Positions 1 to 9,977 are shown, counted from the first letter of the stretch. The stretch is DNA of 47,898 nucleotides from Desulfohalobiaceae bacterium (GCA_021737615.1 JAIPDR010000004.1:1-47898); one strand, 5' to 3'. The notes: generated from the letters alone by a model not told the origin. A program made the numbers and translations.

Positions 1-267
1 GGGGTCGATTGCTGCTGCGAACCGGTTCGGACCATGGCCGAGGCCTTGGCCCATCCCCTGTTCCGGGAACGGGACATGGTCGTCCCGATTGAGGGACAAA
101 GCAAGGGCAGTCTGCAGGCCCTGGGCGTGCCGGTCAAACTCAGCCGGACTCCGGGGAGGCTGCGCAGCCCTGCTGCCTGCTTCGGCCAGGACACCGGGGC
201 AGTCCTGCAGGAACTGGGGTACAGCCAAATGGAAATCGAACGAATGTCACAAGACGGGGTCTGGTGA
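1..267 (+). CDS. CaiB/BaiF-family CoA-transferase, 3' end only
   Basis: The reading frame is open from the first base, so the gene starts outside the window and only about 88 C-terminal residues are seen. These fit the end of class III CoA-transferases and alpha-methylacyl-CoA racemases: a CCCEPV segment followed by EAL, then HPLFRERDMV, a PVKLSRTPG stretch and a VLQELGYS segment near the terminus. Such enzymes move CoA between acyl-CoAs and free acids, or racemise 2-methylacyl-CoA. The catalytic Asp lies in the missing N-terminal part, so the substrate cannot be judged. The stop codon is followed after 20 bases by the hydrolase start, suggesting one transcript. Family assignment is fairly secure; specificity is unknown. 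Confidence 0.75.
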   Translation, partial: GVDCCCEPVRTMAEALAHPLFRERDMVVPIEGQSKGSLQALGVPVKLSRTPGRLRSPAACFGQDTGAVLQELGYSQMEIERMSQDGVW

Positions 268-287
268 TCGACATCGAGAGAGGATTC

Positions 288-1058
288 ATGGCTTTCATCA
301 AGGTTAACCACGATGTTCTGTTTTACACCTGTTCCAGAACCCAGAGTCAAAGAAACCTCCTCCTGATCCACGGCTCGGGGGCGGATCACAGCTCCTGGCC
401 CGGCGCCCTGCTGCAAACGGCCGAAGCAGGCGTTTACGCTTTTGATCTGCCGGGTCACGGCCGATCAAAAGGGACAGGCCGGGACCGGGTCGAGGGCTAC
501 GCCAATGTCGTGCAAGGCCTTGTGCTGGGGCTCGGGCTCGAAAACGTCTATCTGGCCGGTCACTCCCTGGGCGGGGCGGTTGTCCAGACCCTGGGTCTGA
601 GAGCGCCTGAGTGGCTGTCCGGATTGATCCTGGTGGGGACCGGCTGCCGCTTGAGAGTTGCTCCGGCTGTTCTGGAGGGTTTGAGAACGGATTTTGAAAA
701 GACCGTGGACCTGGTCTGCGACTGGGCCTATGGACCGGGGGCCCCGTCTGAACTGATCCGGGCCGGCAAGAAGGTCTTCTTGCAGGGCGAACAAAGGGTC
801 ATGCACGGCGATTTCACGGCCTGCAACCGCTTCGACCTCTGCGGCCGCATCTCCGGGATCGCCCTGCCCACGCTCATCGTCTCCGGCAGCGAAGACAGGC
901 TGACTCCGGTCAAATACGGCCGCTACCTCCGGGACAGAATCCCCGGTTCCAGGCTGGTCGAGATCCAGGAGGCCGGGCACATGATGGCCCTGGAAAGACC
1001 CGGGGAGTTCACAAGGGCTGTTCTGGAGTTCTTAGTGTCTTATACTGATCCAGCTTAG
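288..1058 (+). CDS. alpha/beta-fold hydrolase
   Basis: About 256 residues with the full set of alpha/beta-hydrolase landmarks: the oxyanion-side HGSGADHSSW, FDLPGHGRS, the nucleophile elbow GHSLGG, the acid in SGSEDRLTP and the catalytic His in AGHMMALERP. The Ser-Asp-His triad is therefore intact and the protein should be an active soluble esterase, thioesterase or C-C hydrolase; the substrate is not readable. I chose the ATG at 288 because GAGAGGA lies just upstream; an in-frame GTG at 264 would overlap the previous stop. The gene follows the CoA-transferase closely and may act on a related acyl compound. Its last codons and stop lie inside a palindromic repeat (1041-1133), so the C-terminal SYTDPA is repeat-derived. 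Confidence 0.85.
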   Translation: MAFIKVNHDVLFYTCSRTQSQRNLLLIHGSGADHSSWPGALLQTAEAGVYAFDLPGHGRSKGTGRDRVEGYANVVQGLVLGLGLENVYLAGHSLGGAVVQTLGLRAPEWLSGLILVGTGCRLRVAPAVLEGLRTDFEKTVDLVCDWAYGPGAPSELIRAGKKVFLQGEQRVMHGDFTACNRFDLCGRISGIALPTLIVSGSEDRLTPVKYGRYLRDRIPGSRLVEIQEAGHMMALERPGEFTRAVLEFLVSYTDPA

Positions 1059-1133
1059 CTTTTTGCGAAATTTGGGCCTGAAACCTTGTGGTCGCCAGTC
1101 TATGTTGTAAAAACCCAAATTGGATCAGTATAT
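1041..1133. repeat. palindromic repeat, TACTGATCC family, copy 1
   Basis: Ends TATACTGATCC and GGATCAGTATA are exact reverse complements, and a second inner pair (ATTTGGGC and AACCCAAAT) lets the whole unit fold into a long hairpin. It supplies the stop codon of the hydrolase gene. A similar unit lies at 24729-24820, and related ends are seen at 5140-5218 and 15231-15243. Outside it, 1134-1251 shows nothing recognisable. Confidence 0.7.
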
Positions 1134-1251
1134 CATTGAATTACTGTTGGAAAAAACAAGAAAATGTATTGTCTTAAAGGCTTTTTTCTTTTTCTTAACC
1201 GTGAACGGTGAACTCTCCGAGGCGTAGGATCTACGAGCCGGAGGCCGTGAA

Positions 1252-1294
1252 CCTGGTAACCTTCTGGGTTGCGGGCGAAGCCCGCTTTAAGGGG
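1252..1294. repeat. ~41-bp hairpin repeat, copy 1
   Basis: Contains CCTTCTGGGTTGC followed by the hairpin GCGGGC-GAA-GCCCGC. Nearly the same 41 bases occur at 35774-35814. Both copies lie at the 3' end of a minus-strand gene (here 18 bases beyond the murA stop). On the minus strand the loop reads TTC closed by C-G. No T-run follows in that direction, so it may be a 3'-end processing or stability hairpin rather than a standard intrinsic terminator. Confidence 0.6.
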
Positions 1295-1311
1295 CTGAAT
1301 CTTATTTTCTC

Positions 1312-2571
<1,260 letters not shown>

Positions 2572-2616
2572 GGAGCTTGACCTTGATTTTTATTTGGTTT
2601 AGGGTTTGCTTTTCAC

Positions 2617-2693
2617 GGTGGGTGTAGCTCAGTTGGCAGAGCACTTGGTTGTGGCCCAAGTGGCCGGGCGTTCAAGTCGCCTCACCCACCCCA
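2617..2693 (+). tRNA. tRNA-His (anticodon GTG)
   Basis: Complete cloverleaf: acceptor GTGGGTG (2618-2624) pairs with CACCCAC (2683-2689). The anticodon stem CTTGG/CCAAG encloses the loop TTGTGGC with GTG at 2651-2653. The T-arm carries TTCAAGT. The extra 5' G at 2617 opposite C at 2690 is the histidine-specific G-1:C73 identity pair, and CCA is encoded at 2691-2693. Confidence 0.97.
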
Positions 2694-2701
2694 AAGAGAG
2701 C

Positions 2702-2733
2702 AAAGGGTTTCCCTCCGGGGAAACCCTTTTTTT
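2702..2733 (+). terminator. intrinsic terminator of tRNA-His
   Basis: A perfect 12-bp stem, AAAGGGTTTCCC with GGGAAACCCTTT and loop TCCG, followed by further Ts to 2733. It lies nine bases after the tRNA CCA end. Confidence 0.92.
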
Positions 2734-2850
2734 ATACCAGAAGTCGGCATACATTATGCTTTTGTCTCTGCCTGCATTGAAATCTTTAGAGATCATGTGA
2801 GACCGTAATTTCGCTTCGGGCCAGCTTCTGGTATGTATTTGATAAATATA
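2734..2850. repeat. ATACCAGAAGTTGG element, copy 1 (reverse orientation)
   Basis: The 101-bp core (2734-2834) ends in inverted ATACCAGAAG and CTTCTGGTAT. Read on the minus strand it matches copies at 13964-14065 and 46866-46965, best in the GGCAGAGACAAAAGC half. The flank TATTTGATAAA (to 2850) is also shared with the other copies, so the unit extends beyond one inverted end. It carries no gene and resembles a MITE-type non-autonomous element. It directly abuts the tRNA terminator. Confidence 0.75.
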
Positions 2851-2884
2851 AATAAATCCCGCGACTTGTTCTCAACCCTACATG

Positions 2885-2916
2885 CCGGCATTCCAGCATT
2901 CCGGCATTCCAGCATC
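2885..2916. repeat. 16-bp tandem repeat (two units)
   Basis: CCGGCATTCCAGCATT is followed directly by a second copy differing in the last base. It lies just outside the 3' end of selB. Each unit is itself roughly a doubled ATTCCRGC 8-mer. Confidence 0.7.
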
Positions 2917-2919
2917 TCT

Positions 2920-4827
2920 TCACCTGCTTTGCCGCAGTTTGCGGACGTCTCCGATACGCATGGTCATTTTCTGCTTGTCCAGGTACTCCAGCAGGGGGAT
3001 GCTGTATTTGCGGGACAGGCCGGTCAGTTCCTTGAAGTCGGTCGGGCTCATGTCCTCGTGCTCGGCAAAGTAGGAACGGACCATCTCCCGGATCCGTTCG
3101 ACGGCCCGGCTGCTGAAGTAGAGGTTGTCTCCGAGCCGGACCAGGCTGCCTTCATTTATCAGCAGTTCCAGAACCGGGAGGGCCTCTTTTTTGCTGGTGC
3201 CGAGTTCTTCCAGCACCGTATTCAGGTTGGGCGGCTGGAGCCCGGCCTGGAGATAGATCTTGTGGATTTCTTCCTTGATTTTGGTCTGATCTGTGGCCAT
3301 GGAGATGGTGTGCTCTGGCAGGCGGATGGAGTCGTTATCCACCGCCAGGTCCCCGCTTTTGAGGCCTCTTTCCAGGACAAAGTGGACCAGTTTGGCCGGG
3401 ATGTCTTTTCCCCAGCCCGAGAAGAGCATCCCTTTGGACATTCCGGATTTCATGGGGTTTTTTTGGTGGTATTCTCTGACATGTTCCAGGAGGCTTCGGG
3501 TCAGTTCCCGGACCACAGTACCCGAGACATAGCGCTGTTCTTCCCTGTCAAAGAGGAAGGTCTCCCGGGCCGATCCCAGCTCCTGCAAGGCCTTGACGAT
3601 CTTTTTCAGCGGCTGTCCGGTCAAGACCTGCAGTCTGGGCAAATCCAGACCCTGCAGTCCGGCGAGCTCGAGTTGGGACTGGATGATCCGGTTCAGATCG
3701 CTCTTGTTCAGGTCCCGAATAATCCGGACCTGTTCTGAAAATCGCTTGATCTTTCGGCCCAGTGGGTTGACCAGGGTGCCTCCGCCTATGGTCCGCAGCG
3801 GCGAAAAAGAGCGCAGGACGAAACGGTCGCCGTAACAGCCGACCATGGGCAGGGGGAAACGGATCTGGGCCGGGCAGGACTCCCCGGGTTCCAGCTGATC
3901 CCGGTCCAGGAGGTAGACCCTGGCCAGGACTTCTCTGGAGCCGTGATGAAAATGGATTTCCTTGCGATGCTTCAGGGGCTTGGGGGCCGTGGGCAGGCAG
4001 TTCAACTCCACATCCCAGAGGTTCCAGGGAAAGAGGGTCCCGGGCCTGGCCAGACATTGCCCCCGTTCGATGTCTCCGACTTCCAGGCCGGTCAGGTTCA
4101 TAGCGGTTCTCTGGCCGGACAGGGCCTTCTCCACGCTCTGGCCGTGGACCTGCAGACCCCGGACCTTGCTTTTTTTCTCCCCGGGATAGATCCTGACGGT
4201 TTCAGCGGTGCTGATCGATCCGGAAACCAGGGTTCCGGTGATCACCGTTCCATAGCCGCGCATGGTGAAAACCCGGTCAATCGGGAGCCGGAAGAGATCC
4301 GAGCCGTGAGAGACGGTCAGTCCGGCGACCTTGTCCTTGATTGCGGCCAGCAGTTCGGGGATCCCCTCCCCGGTGTGGGAGGAAACAGGATAGATGCCGG
4401 CTCCTTCCAGAAAGGTGCCGCTTAAAAAATCAGCGACTTCCTCGGCGGCCAGTTCAAGGAGATCCGGATCAACCATGTCCGTTTTGGTGATGGCCACCAG
4501 TCCCTCTTTGATTCCCAGCAGAGAACAGATCTCGATGTGTTCCCTGGTCTGGGGCATGATCCCCTCATCCGCGGCTACGGTCAGGAGAACGAAATCGATG
4601 CCTGCGGCGCCGGCCACCATGTTTTTGACGAATTTTTCGTGTCCCGGAACATCGATGATCCCCAGGCGTTCACTCCCGCCAAGGTCCAGGTGGGCGAACC
4701 CCAGTTCAATGGTGATGCCCCTTTTTTTTTCGTCCTTCAAGCGATCGCAGTCTATCCCGCTCAGAGCCTTGATCAGCGTGGTTTTGCCGTGGTCGATGTG
4801 ACCGGCCGTTCCCATGATGATTGACAT
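2920..4827 (-). CDS. selB: selenocysteine-specific elongation factor SelB
   Basis: Delivers Sec-tRNA(Sec) to UGA codons marked by a SECIS hairpin. About 635 residues, as usual. The EF-Tu-like GTPase domain carries GHIDHGKT (G1, residues ~9-16), [12 protein letters not shown] (switch I), DVPGHEKF (G3) and TKTD (G4). Two beta-barrel domains follow ([10 protein letters not shown]), and the C-terminal half is made of winged-helix repeats (for example [11 protein letters not shown] and [20 protein letters not shown]) that bind SECIS RNA. I chose the ATG at 4827, preceded by GGGGTGGGA and beginning directly before the G1 strand; a more upstream ATG at 4854 would add nine unlikely residues. No selA, selC or selD is seen nearby. 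Its presence implies that the organism makes selenoproteins, none of which lies in this window. Confidence 0.95.
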   Translation of the reverse strand: MSIIMGTAGHIDHGKTTLIKALSGIDCDRLKDEKKRGITIELGFAHLDLGGSERLGIIDVPGHEKFVKNMVAGAAGIDFVLLTVAADEGIMPQTREHIEICSLLGIKEGLVAITKTDMVDPDLLELAAEEVADFLSGTFLEGAGIYPVSSHTGEGIPELLAAIKDKVAGLTVSHGSDLFRLPIDRVFTMRGYGTVITGTLVSGSISTAETVRIYPGEKKSKVRGLQVHGQSVEKALSGQRTAMNLTGLEVGDIERGQCLARPGTLFPWNLWDVELNCLPTAPKPLKHRKEIHFHHGSREVLARVYLLDRDQLEPGESCPAQIRFPLPMVGCYGDRFVLRSFSPLRTIGGGTLVNPLGRKIKRFSEQVRIIRDLNKSDLNRIIQSQLELAGLQGLDLPRLQVLTGQPLKKIVKALQELGSARETFLFDREEQRYVSGTVVRELTRSLLEHVREYHQKNPMKSGMSKGMLFSGWGKDIPAKLVHFVLERGLKSGDLAVDNDSIRLPEHTISMATDQTKIKEEIHKIYLQAGLQPPNLNTVLEELGTSKKEALPVLELLINEGSLVRLGDNLYFSSRAVERIREMVRSYFAEHEDMSPTDFKELTGLSRKYSIPLLEYLDKQKMTMRIGDVRKLRQSR

Positions 4828-5139
4828 TTCCCACCCCTGTTTCGAATACTCCATGAACCTGTGCTGCTTTTCGTTTCAGCCAGGCGAAGAAGAGGGTACC
4901 TTGAGTTGGCAAGAAGTGCAATAAAGGAAAGATAGGCCGTATTTCTGCGGCGGCCTGCCAACAGGCAGAACAAGGCCGGCTGCTGCTATGGCTCTGCGGA
5001 TTCCCCGAAAAGTCCGGGCCAGATTTTGGTTGCCTAAAGGATAAGATTGTGCTATGTTTTTAGTTTAATCTTTGCGGGTAGAGGAGAGAGGCTGCACATC
5101 TTGCGGCCCTTCTGTTTATAAGGCTTGCTATAAGACTAG
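4828..5139. other. intergenic region between selB and the EF-G-like gene
   Basis: Divergent spacer that must hold the promoters of both genes. It contains a few T/A-rich stretches (TTTTAGTTTAATCTTTG near 5057, GCTATAAG near 5128) but no promoter pair I would call with confidence. I searched for a tRNA-Sec gene and found no cloverleaf. Confidence 0.5.
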
Positions 5140-5218
5140 ACCGATCCGATTTGATTTTTCCTGACAACAAGGGACTGAAACGAGGCAGCCCTGGCGGTCA
5201 AATCGGAAGCGGATCGGT
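5140..5218. repeat. inverted repeat in the EF-G-like leader
   Basis: ACCGATCCG-ATTTGA (5140-5154) pairs with TCAAATCGG-AAG-CGGATCGGT (5198-5218), the right arm carrying an extra six bases. Ends resemble the TACTGATCC palindrome family (GGATCGGTAT versus GGATCAGTAT). It lies 44 bases before the start codon, so it is probably transcribed and could fold in the mRNA leader. Confidence 0.55.
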
Positions 5219-5262
5219 ATACCGGGAATAATTCAATCTTCAATTTTCAGAGGAGTGCTGAC

Positions 5263-7326
5263 ATGCAGGACAAGCTCAAGGCTCAACGTACTTACACCCT
5301 GGCCGGCAGCAGCGGTACCGGAAAAACAACTTTGGCCGAAATGATTCTGTACAATACCGGGGCGACCAACCGGCTCGGTTCAATCGATAGCGGGAACACT
5401 CTTCTGGATTATGAGCCCGAGGAAACGAAAAAAGGGGGCAGCGTTCAACCGGCTTACGCCACATATACCTGGAAGAAGAACAGGCACTTTCTGATAGACA
5501 ATCCGGGCGATCCGGACTTCCTGGGTGAATTTCCCCTGCAGCTCACGGCTGCTGACGGGGCTGTCTATGTCCTGGACGCGGTTGGCGGGGTCAAGCCCCA
5601 GGACAAGAAGATGTGGAAGGATGTCCGGAATTCGGGGCTGCCGACCATGGTGGTCATCAACAAGATGGACAGGGAAAGGGCGGATTTCGACCAATGCTTG
5701 AACGGGCTGACGGAAATCCTGGGAGCCAAGCCGGTCCTGATCTACCTGCCCATTGGGGCCGAGGCCGAGTTCAGTGGACTCGTGGATATCCTGGGCAAGA
5801 AGGCCTTGTTTTTCAAAGACGAGGGACAGGTGGAATCCGGAGATATCCCGGCTGATCTTGAGGACAAATGGTCTGAACTCTTCGAGACCACCGTGGAGAA
5901 CATTGCGGAAAGCGATGAAGAGCTCATGGAAAAATATCTGGAGCAGGGAGAACTGACTCCTGAAGAAATTCAGCAGGGACTGCGCAAGGGGATCCTCTCC
6001 GGCGAGGTGGTCCCGGTTTGCGCCACTGCGGCTGCCGCCAACAAGGGCGGACAGCAAATGCTGACTATTATCCAGGATCTGCTGCCCTCCCCGCTCGACC
6101 GCAAACCGTTCGTCTCCGACGACGGCAGCCAGAGGATTTCTTCCCCGGACGAACCGCTGTCCTGTTTTGTGTTTAAGACCATTACCACTGCCTTTGGCGG
6201 ACAGTTGAGCCTCCTCCGGGTCCTGTCCGGAGTCCTGGCCTCGGATATGGTCGTCAACAATCCCAGAAAGCAGAACAAGGAAAAGATGGGGCAGCTGCAA
6301 TGGGTCATCGGGAAGAAACAGGAGCCCTGCAAGGAAGAGGTCGGTCCGGGGGCCATCGTGGCCGTGGCCAAAATGAAGAACGTGGCCACCGGGGATACCC
6401 TTTGTGCGGAAAAGGACTCCTTTGCCCTCAGGCTGCCCGAGCTGCCACCCCAGGCCATATCTTTCGCCCTCAAGGGGGTGAATAAGGACGACGAAGACAA
6501 GATGGTCACCGCCATCCAGAAGCTGCTCGAGGAGGACACCAGCCTCAAGCTGGAGCACAATGATGAAACCAAGGACATCCTCCTTTCCGGGATGGGGCAG
6601 CTGCACATAGAAACCAGTGTGGAAAAGGTGCGCCGGCGGAACAAGGTGGAGGTCCAGCTCCAGACCCCGAAAGTGGCCTATCGGGAGGCGGTTGAGGGGA
6701 CGGCCGATGTGCAGGGTCGATACAAGAAACAGACCGGAGGACGGGGCCAGTTCGGGGACTGCTGGATCAAGCTTGAACCCAACGCCCGTGGGGCCGGGTA
6801 TGAATTCATCAACAGCATAGTGGGCGGGGTCATCCCCAAGACATTTATACCGGCGGTTGATCAGGGCATTCAAGAGGCGGCCCGCAAGGGCGTCCTGGCC
6901 GGATATCCTGTGGTGGATTTCAAGGTCACGCTCTACGACGGCTCCTATCACAGTGTGGATTCTTCGGAAATGGCCTTTAAGATCGCCGGATCAATGGCCT
7001 TCAAGAAAGCAACGGAAAAGGCCGGCATCACCCTTCTGGAACCGATCATGAAGATGCAGATTCATGTCCCGGACGAGTACATGGGCGACATCATCGGAGA
7101 CCTGTCCAGCCGCAGGGGCAAGGTCCTGGGCTATGAATCCAATCAGGGCGTCACCGAGATCAACGCCCAGGTGCCAATGGCCGAGGTGCTCAGATACGCC
7201 CCGGACCTGAGGGCCATGACCGGGGGGCAGGGCATGTTCACCATGGAGTTCGACCGGTATGAGGAATGTCCGTCGAATGTTCAGGAGAAAGTACTCCAGG
7301 AAAGCAAGGCGGCTGAAGAGAAATAG
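5263..7326 (+). CDS. elongation factor G-like translational GTPase
   Basis: 687 residues with EF-G domain order: GTPase (1-~270), beta-barrel domain II, then domains III-V (GMGQLHIETSVEKV, GGRGQFGDCWIKLEP, PDEYMGDIIGDLSSRRGKV). The GTPase motifs are diverged: P-loop GSSGTGKT instead of HIDAGKT, switch I KKGGSVQPAY instead of ERGITI, and G3 DNPGDPDF instead of DTPGHVDF, so the His that activates water in EF-G and EF-Tu is Asp here. G4 NKMD is normal. This matches the group of secondary EF-G-like proteins, not the housekeeping FusA that sits with rpsL/rpsG elsewhere. Start is set by GAGGAG seven bases upstream. Precise role (translocation, recycling or stress rescue) cannot be told. A terminator follows. 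Confidence 0.85.
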   Translation: MQDKLKAQRTYTLAGSSGTGKTTLAEMILYNTGATNRLGSIDSGNTLLDYEPEETKKGGSVQPAYATYTWKKNRHFLIDNPGDPDFLGEFPLQLTAADGAVYVLDAVGGVKPQDKKMWKDVRNSGLPTMVVINKMDRERADFDQCLNGLTEILGAKPVLIYLPIGAEAEFSGLVDILGKKALFFKDEGQVESGDIPADLEDKWSELFETTVENIAESDEELMEKYLEQGELTPEEIQQGLRKGILSGEVVPVCATAAAANKGGQQMLTIIQDLLPSPLDRKPFVSDDGSQRISSPDEPLSCFVFKTITTAFGGQLSLLRVLSGVLASDMVVNNPRKQNKEKMGQLQWVIGKKQEPCKEEVGPGAIVAVAKMKNVATGDTLCAEKDSFALRLPELPPQAISFALKGVNKDDEDKMVTAIQKLLEEDTSLKLEHNDETKDILLSGMGQLHIETSVEKVRRRNKVEVQLQTPKVAYREAVEGTADVQGRYKKQTGGRGQFGDCWIKLEPNARGAGYEFINSIVGGVIPKTFIPAVDQGIQEAARKGVLAGYPVVDFKVTLYDGSYHSVDSSEMAFKIAGSMAFKKATEKAGITLLEPIMKMQIHVPDEYMGDIIGDLSSRRGKVLGYESNQGVTEINAQVPMAEVLRYAPDLRAMTGGQGMFTMEFDRYEECPSNVQEKVLQESKAAEEK

Positions 7327-7358
7327 GCAGGGAAATGCCGGAACGCGAAAACCCTGAT

Positions 7359-7384
7359 CAGGGAAGCCCTGTTTCCCTGTTTTT
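7359..7384 (+). terminator. terminator of the EF-G-like gene
   Basis: CAGGGAA and TTCCCTG form a 7-bp stem followed by TTTTT. A second hairpin, AAGCCGCC-TTT-CGGCGGCTT (7421-7440), lies just downstream. Confidence 0.8.
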
Positions 7385-7420
7385 CTATCATCAGTCCTGC
7401 GTGCAAGCTGTTTGTCTGAA

Positions 7421-7440
7421 AAGCCGCCTTTCGGCGGCTT
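7421..7440 (+). terminator. second hairpin upstream of plsC
   Basis: Perfect 8-bp GC-rich stem with loop CTTT/TTTC, followed only by TA and a short pyrimidine tract. Probably a back-up terminator or a leader hairpin of the acyltransferase mRNA. Confidence 0.55.
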
Positions 7441-7545
7441 TAGTCTTTCCAAAACACAGAAAACCAGGCCTCTGGCCCAAGGCTGACGGGAACACTGATT
7501 ATTCGAAATATTTTTTTTATCCCCTTTTTTCTGACAACCACCCTG

Positions 7546-8214
7546 GTGATCGTCTTCTGCGTCTGTCTGCTGAGTCTTTTCCCGGGAACCAAGGGCCTGC
7601 TCCAAAAGCTGGAGCTGTTCTGGGCCAGAGCCACGGTCCTGGCCGCCGGGGTCAAGCTGGAGAAGAGCCGGGTCGACCCGGGGCTGCAGACAAACTCGAT
7701 CTTTATCGGCAACCATCAGAGCTGGCTGGATATCCCGGTCTTTCTGACCGTCCTCGCGCCCTACGCTCCCAGGTTTGTGGCCAAGGAAACCCTGTTCAGG
7801 GTCCCGATCTTCGCCTCCGGCATGAGGCGGATGGGACATCTGTCCATCAACAGGACCAACAACCGTAAGGGCATGCGGGACATTCAGCTGGTGGCAGAAC
7901 GGGTCAACCAGGGTGAATCCGTGCTCATATTCCCGGAGGGGACCAGGAACACCGATAGCCGGCAATTGAAGGGCTTTCATATCGGGGCCTTTGTTCTGGC
8001 CCTGAAAGCGGACCGGCCGGTGGTCCCGGTCGTGGTCCAGGGAACCGGAAGGGTCCTTCCCAGGGGGAGCCTGACAGTCCGGCCCGGAACAGTGACTGTC
8101 CGGGCCGGGGAGCCACTGAATGTTAAAGCCGGCTATTCCCTGAAAGATCGCGGTCGCCTCAGGGATGATGTCCAGGCAAAGATGCAGGAATTGTTAACGG
8201 AGACCAATACATGA
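7546..8214 (+). CDS. 1-acyl-sn-glycerol-3-phosphate acyltransferase (PlsC family)
   Basis: Makes phosphatidic acid from lysophosphatidic acid and an acyl donor at the inner membrane. Catalytic NHQSWLD (the HX4D motif), RFVAKETLFRVPIF and the FPEGTR acyl-acceptor motif are all present. The first standard start codon is the GTG at 7546, but it cuts through a hydrophobic segment. The frame stays open and membrane-like upstream (IRNIFFIPFFLTTLVIV) back to a stop at 7441 without any ATG, GTG or TTG. A non-standard start, for example ATT at 7498 preceded by GGGA, would give a complete N-terminal membrane anchor. The 3' end overlaps the RNase J start by four bases (ATGA), so the two are co-translated. 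Confidence 0.88.
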   Translation: MIVFCVCLLSLFPGTKGLLQKLELFWARATVLAAGVKLEKSRVDPGLQTNSIFIGNHQSWLDIPVFLTVLAPYAPRFVAKETLFRVPIFASGMRRMGHLSINRTNNRKGMRDIQLVAERVNQGESVLIFPEGTRNTDSRQLKGFHIGAFVLALKADRPVVPVVVQGTGRVLPRGSLTVRPGTVTVRAGEPLNVKAGYSLKDRGRLRDDVQAKMQELLTETNT

Positions 8215-9869
8215 AAAAGAATTCCCAATTGACTATTTATCCCCTGGGCGGACTGGGGGAGATCGGACAGAACTGCCTGCTTTTGGAGACTGAAAATACA
8301 GCGGTGCTCATCGATTGCGGCTTGATGTTTCCGGACGACTTCCATTTCGGGGTCGACGTGGTTATCCCCAGGCTGGAATTTGTGCTGCAGAGACGGGACA
8401 AGCTGCAGGCGATCGTGCTCACGCACGGGCACGAGGATCATATCGGGGCTCTGCCCTGGCTGCTGCCGGAGCTGGAACGAATTCCGGTCTACAGTTCCGG
8501 GTTTACCCTGTCCCTGGTGGAGAACAAGCTCCGGGAACGCGGCCTCCTGGACAAATATCTCCCCAAACCGGTGGAGCCGAGGCAGAAGGTGGAGATAGGG
8601 GAGATGACCTTCCAGTTTTTCCCGGTCTGTCATTCCATCATCAAGGGATTTGGACTGGGCATAGAGACACCGGTCGGAAAAATCGTCCACAGCGGAGACT
8701 TCAAGATCGACCGGAATCCTTTGGGAGGCCATGCCACCGACATGGAGGGGTTTTCCGGATTTTCCGAATCCGGGGTTCTGCTTCTGTTTTCCGATTCCAC
8801 CAATGTCGAGCGAGAAGGCCACGCCTTGACTGAAAAAGAGGTCAAGGCCACCTTGAAGGACATCTTCCTGAAAGCCGACGGCCGCATCCTGATCACCCTG
8901 TTTTCCAGCCACATCCAACGGATTCAGGAAATCTACGACTTGACCAGGCAGTTCGGACGCAAGCTGGCGGTGAGCGGCAAGAGCCTGGCCACAAACATCG
9001 AGACCGCCCGGAATCAGGGCTACCTGGACATGGAGGACCAATTCCTCTGTCCTCTTGACGATCTGGGGCAGCTGCCCGACGAACGGGTGGTCCTCCTGGT
9101 GACCGGTTCCCAGGGAGAACCCATGTCGGCCATGACCAGACTGGCCGAAGGGGCCCACCGGCAGCTGCGGATTCATCAAGGGGATACCGTGGTCATGTCC
9201 TCGAGATTCATCCCGGGAAACACCAAGGCCATCAACAAGGTCATCAATAAGCTCTACAAGCTAGGGGCCGAGGTCTTGTATGAAAAGGTCCAGGCGGTCC
9301 ATGCCTCGGGTCATGCCCATCTGGAAGAGTTGAAGCAGATGCTGGAGACGGTTAAGCCGAAGTATTTCATTCCTGTCCACGGCGAGTACAGGCATCTGCT
9401 CAAGCATGTCCGCCTGGCCCGCCGCTGCAATGTGGCTCCGGAGAGAGCCATAGTTCTGGAGGACGGACAAGCGCTGACCTTTTTCGAGCAGGGCGTCAGG
9501 TATGAAGATGACTTCTTTGCCGAGTCGGTCCTGGTCGACGGAAAAGGGGTCGGCGATGTAGGCAAGACCATTCTCAAGGAACGCCAGCTCCTGGCGGATG
9601 AAGGCATGGTCGTGGTGCTCCTGGTGGTGGACAACGAGAGCGGGGAAATCATCCTGGGGCCCAGACTGGAGTCCAAGGGGTTTGTTTTTGAGCAGCTCTA
9701 CGCCCATATTCTGGAGGAAGCCGAGACAATCGTCCTGGATGTCTTCGACAAGATCCCGGCCGGGGCCTGGAAAAAGTTGCGGGACCGGATCAAATCCGCT
9801 CTCAGACGCTATTTCCGGAAGTCGATCGGCCGGGATCCGGTGATAATCCCGCTGATCATCAACATTTAA
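8211..9869 (+). CDS. rnj: ribonuclease J
   Basis: 552 residues, the usual size for this 5'-3' exo/endoribonuclease of mRNA turnover and rRNA maturation. The metallo-beta-lactamase core carries LTHGHEDHIGALPWLL with the zinc ligands, later CHSI, SGDFKID and the beta-CASP part with LVTGSQGEPMSAM and VHASGHAH. The C-terminal domain that promotes dimerisation is complete. The start overlaps the end of the acyltransferase gene by four bases. A weak hairpin with a T7 run follows. Whether it is RNase J1-like or J2-like cannot be told; all catalytic residues appear present. Confidence 0.95.
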   Translation: MKKNSQLTIYPLGGLGEIGQNCLLLETENTAVLIDCGLMFPDDFHFGVDVVIPRLEFVLQRRDKLQAIVLTHGHEDHIGALPWLLPELERIPVYSSGFTLSLVENKLRERGLLDKYLPKPVEPRQKVEIGEMTFQFFPVCHSIIKGFGLGIETPVGKIVHSGDFKIDRNPLGGHATDMEGFSGFSESGVLLLFSDSTNVEREGHALTEKEVKATLKDIFLKADGRILITLFSSHIQRIQEIYDLTRQFGRKLAVSGKSLATNIETARNQGYLDMEDQFLCPLDDLGQLPDERVVLLVTGSQGEPMSAMTRLAEGAHRQLRIHQGDTVVMSSRFIPGNTKAINKVINKLYKLGAEVLYEKVQAVHASGHAHLEELKQMLETVKPKYFIPVHGEYRHLLKHVRLARRCNVAPERAIVLEDGQALTFFEQGVRYEDDFFAESVLVDGKGVGDVGKTILKERQLLADEGMVVVLLVVDNESGEIILGPRLESKGFVFEQLYAHILEEAETIVLDVFDKIPAGAWKKLRDRIKSALRRYFRKSIGRDPVIIPLIINI

Positions 9870-9925
9870 CCCCAAAACGATCTTGAAAAAGGTCTTGTCA
9901 CTGGAAAAATAAAATCCGGATGCCA

Positions 9926-9946
9926 TCAGGGCCGGCCTGTTTTTTT
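9926..9946 (+). terminator. terminator after RNase J gene
   Basis: CAGG-GCCGG-CCTG short stem followed by seven Ts (9940-9946). Confidence 0.6.
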
Positions 9947-9948
9947 GC

Positions 9949-9977
9949 TTGTCAGTATTTTCTATTTGGGATAAGGT
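9949..9977 (+). promoter_or_regulatory. possible sigma70 promoter of rpsB
   Basis: TTGTCA (9949-9954), 17-base spacer, TAAGGT (9972-9977). The -35 is good, the -10 weak. It lies between the RNase J terminator and the rpsB leader hairpin, where a promoter is expected. Confidence 0.4.

Noticed and set aside
2606-2800. Open frame across the tRNA-His region
   Set aside because: It runs through the tRNA and its terminator.
4828-5262. Possible tRNA-Sec (selC) next to selB
   Set aside because: No long acceptor/extra-arm cloverleaf with a TCA anticodon could be built from this stretch.
5380-6951. 523-codon open frame on the minus strand
   Set aside because: Antisense shadow of the EF-G-like gene; no recognisable domains and no ribosome-binding site.
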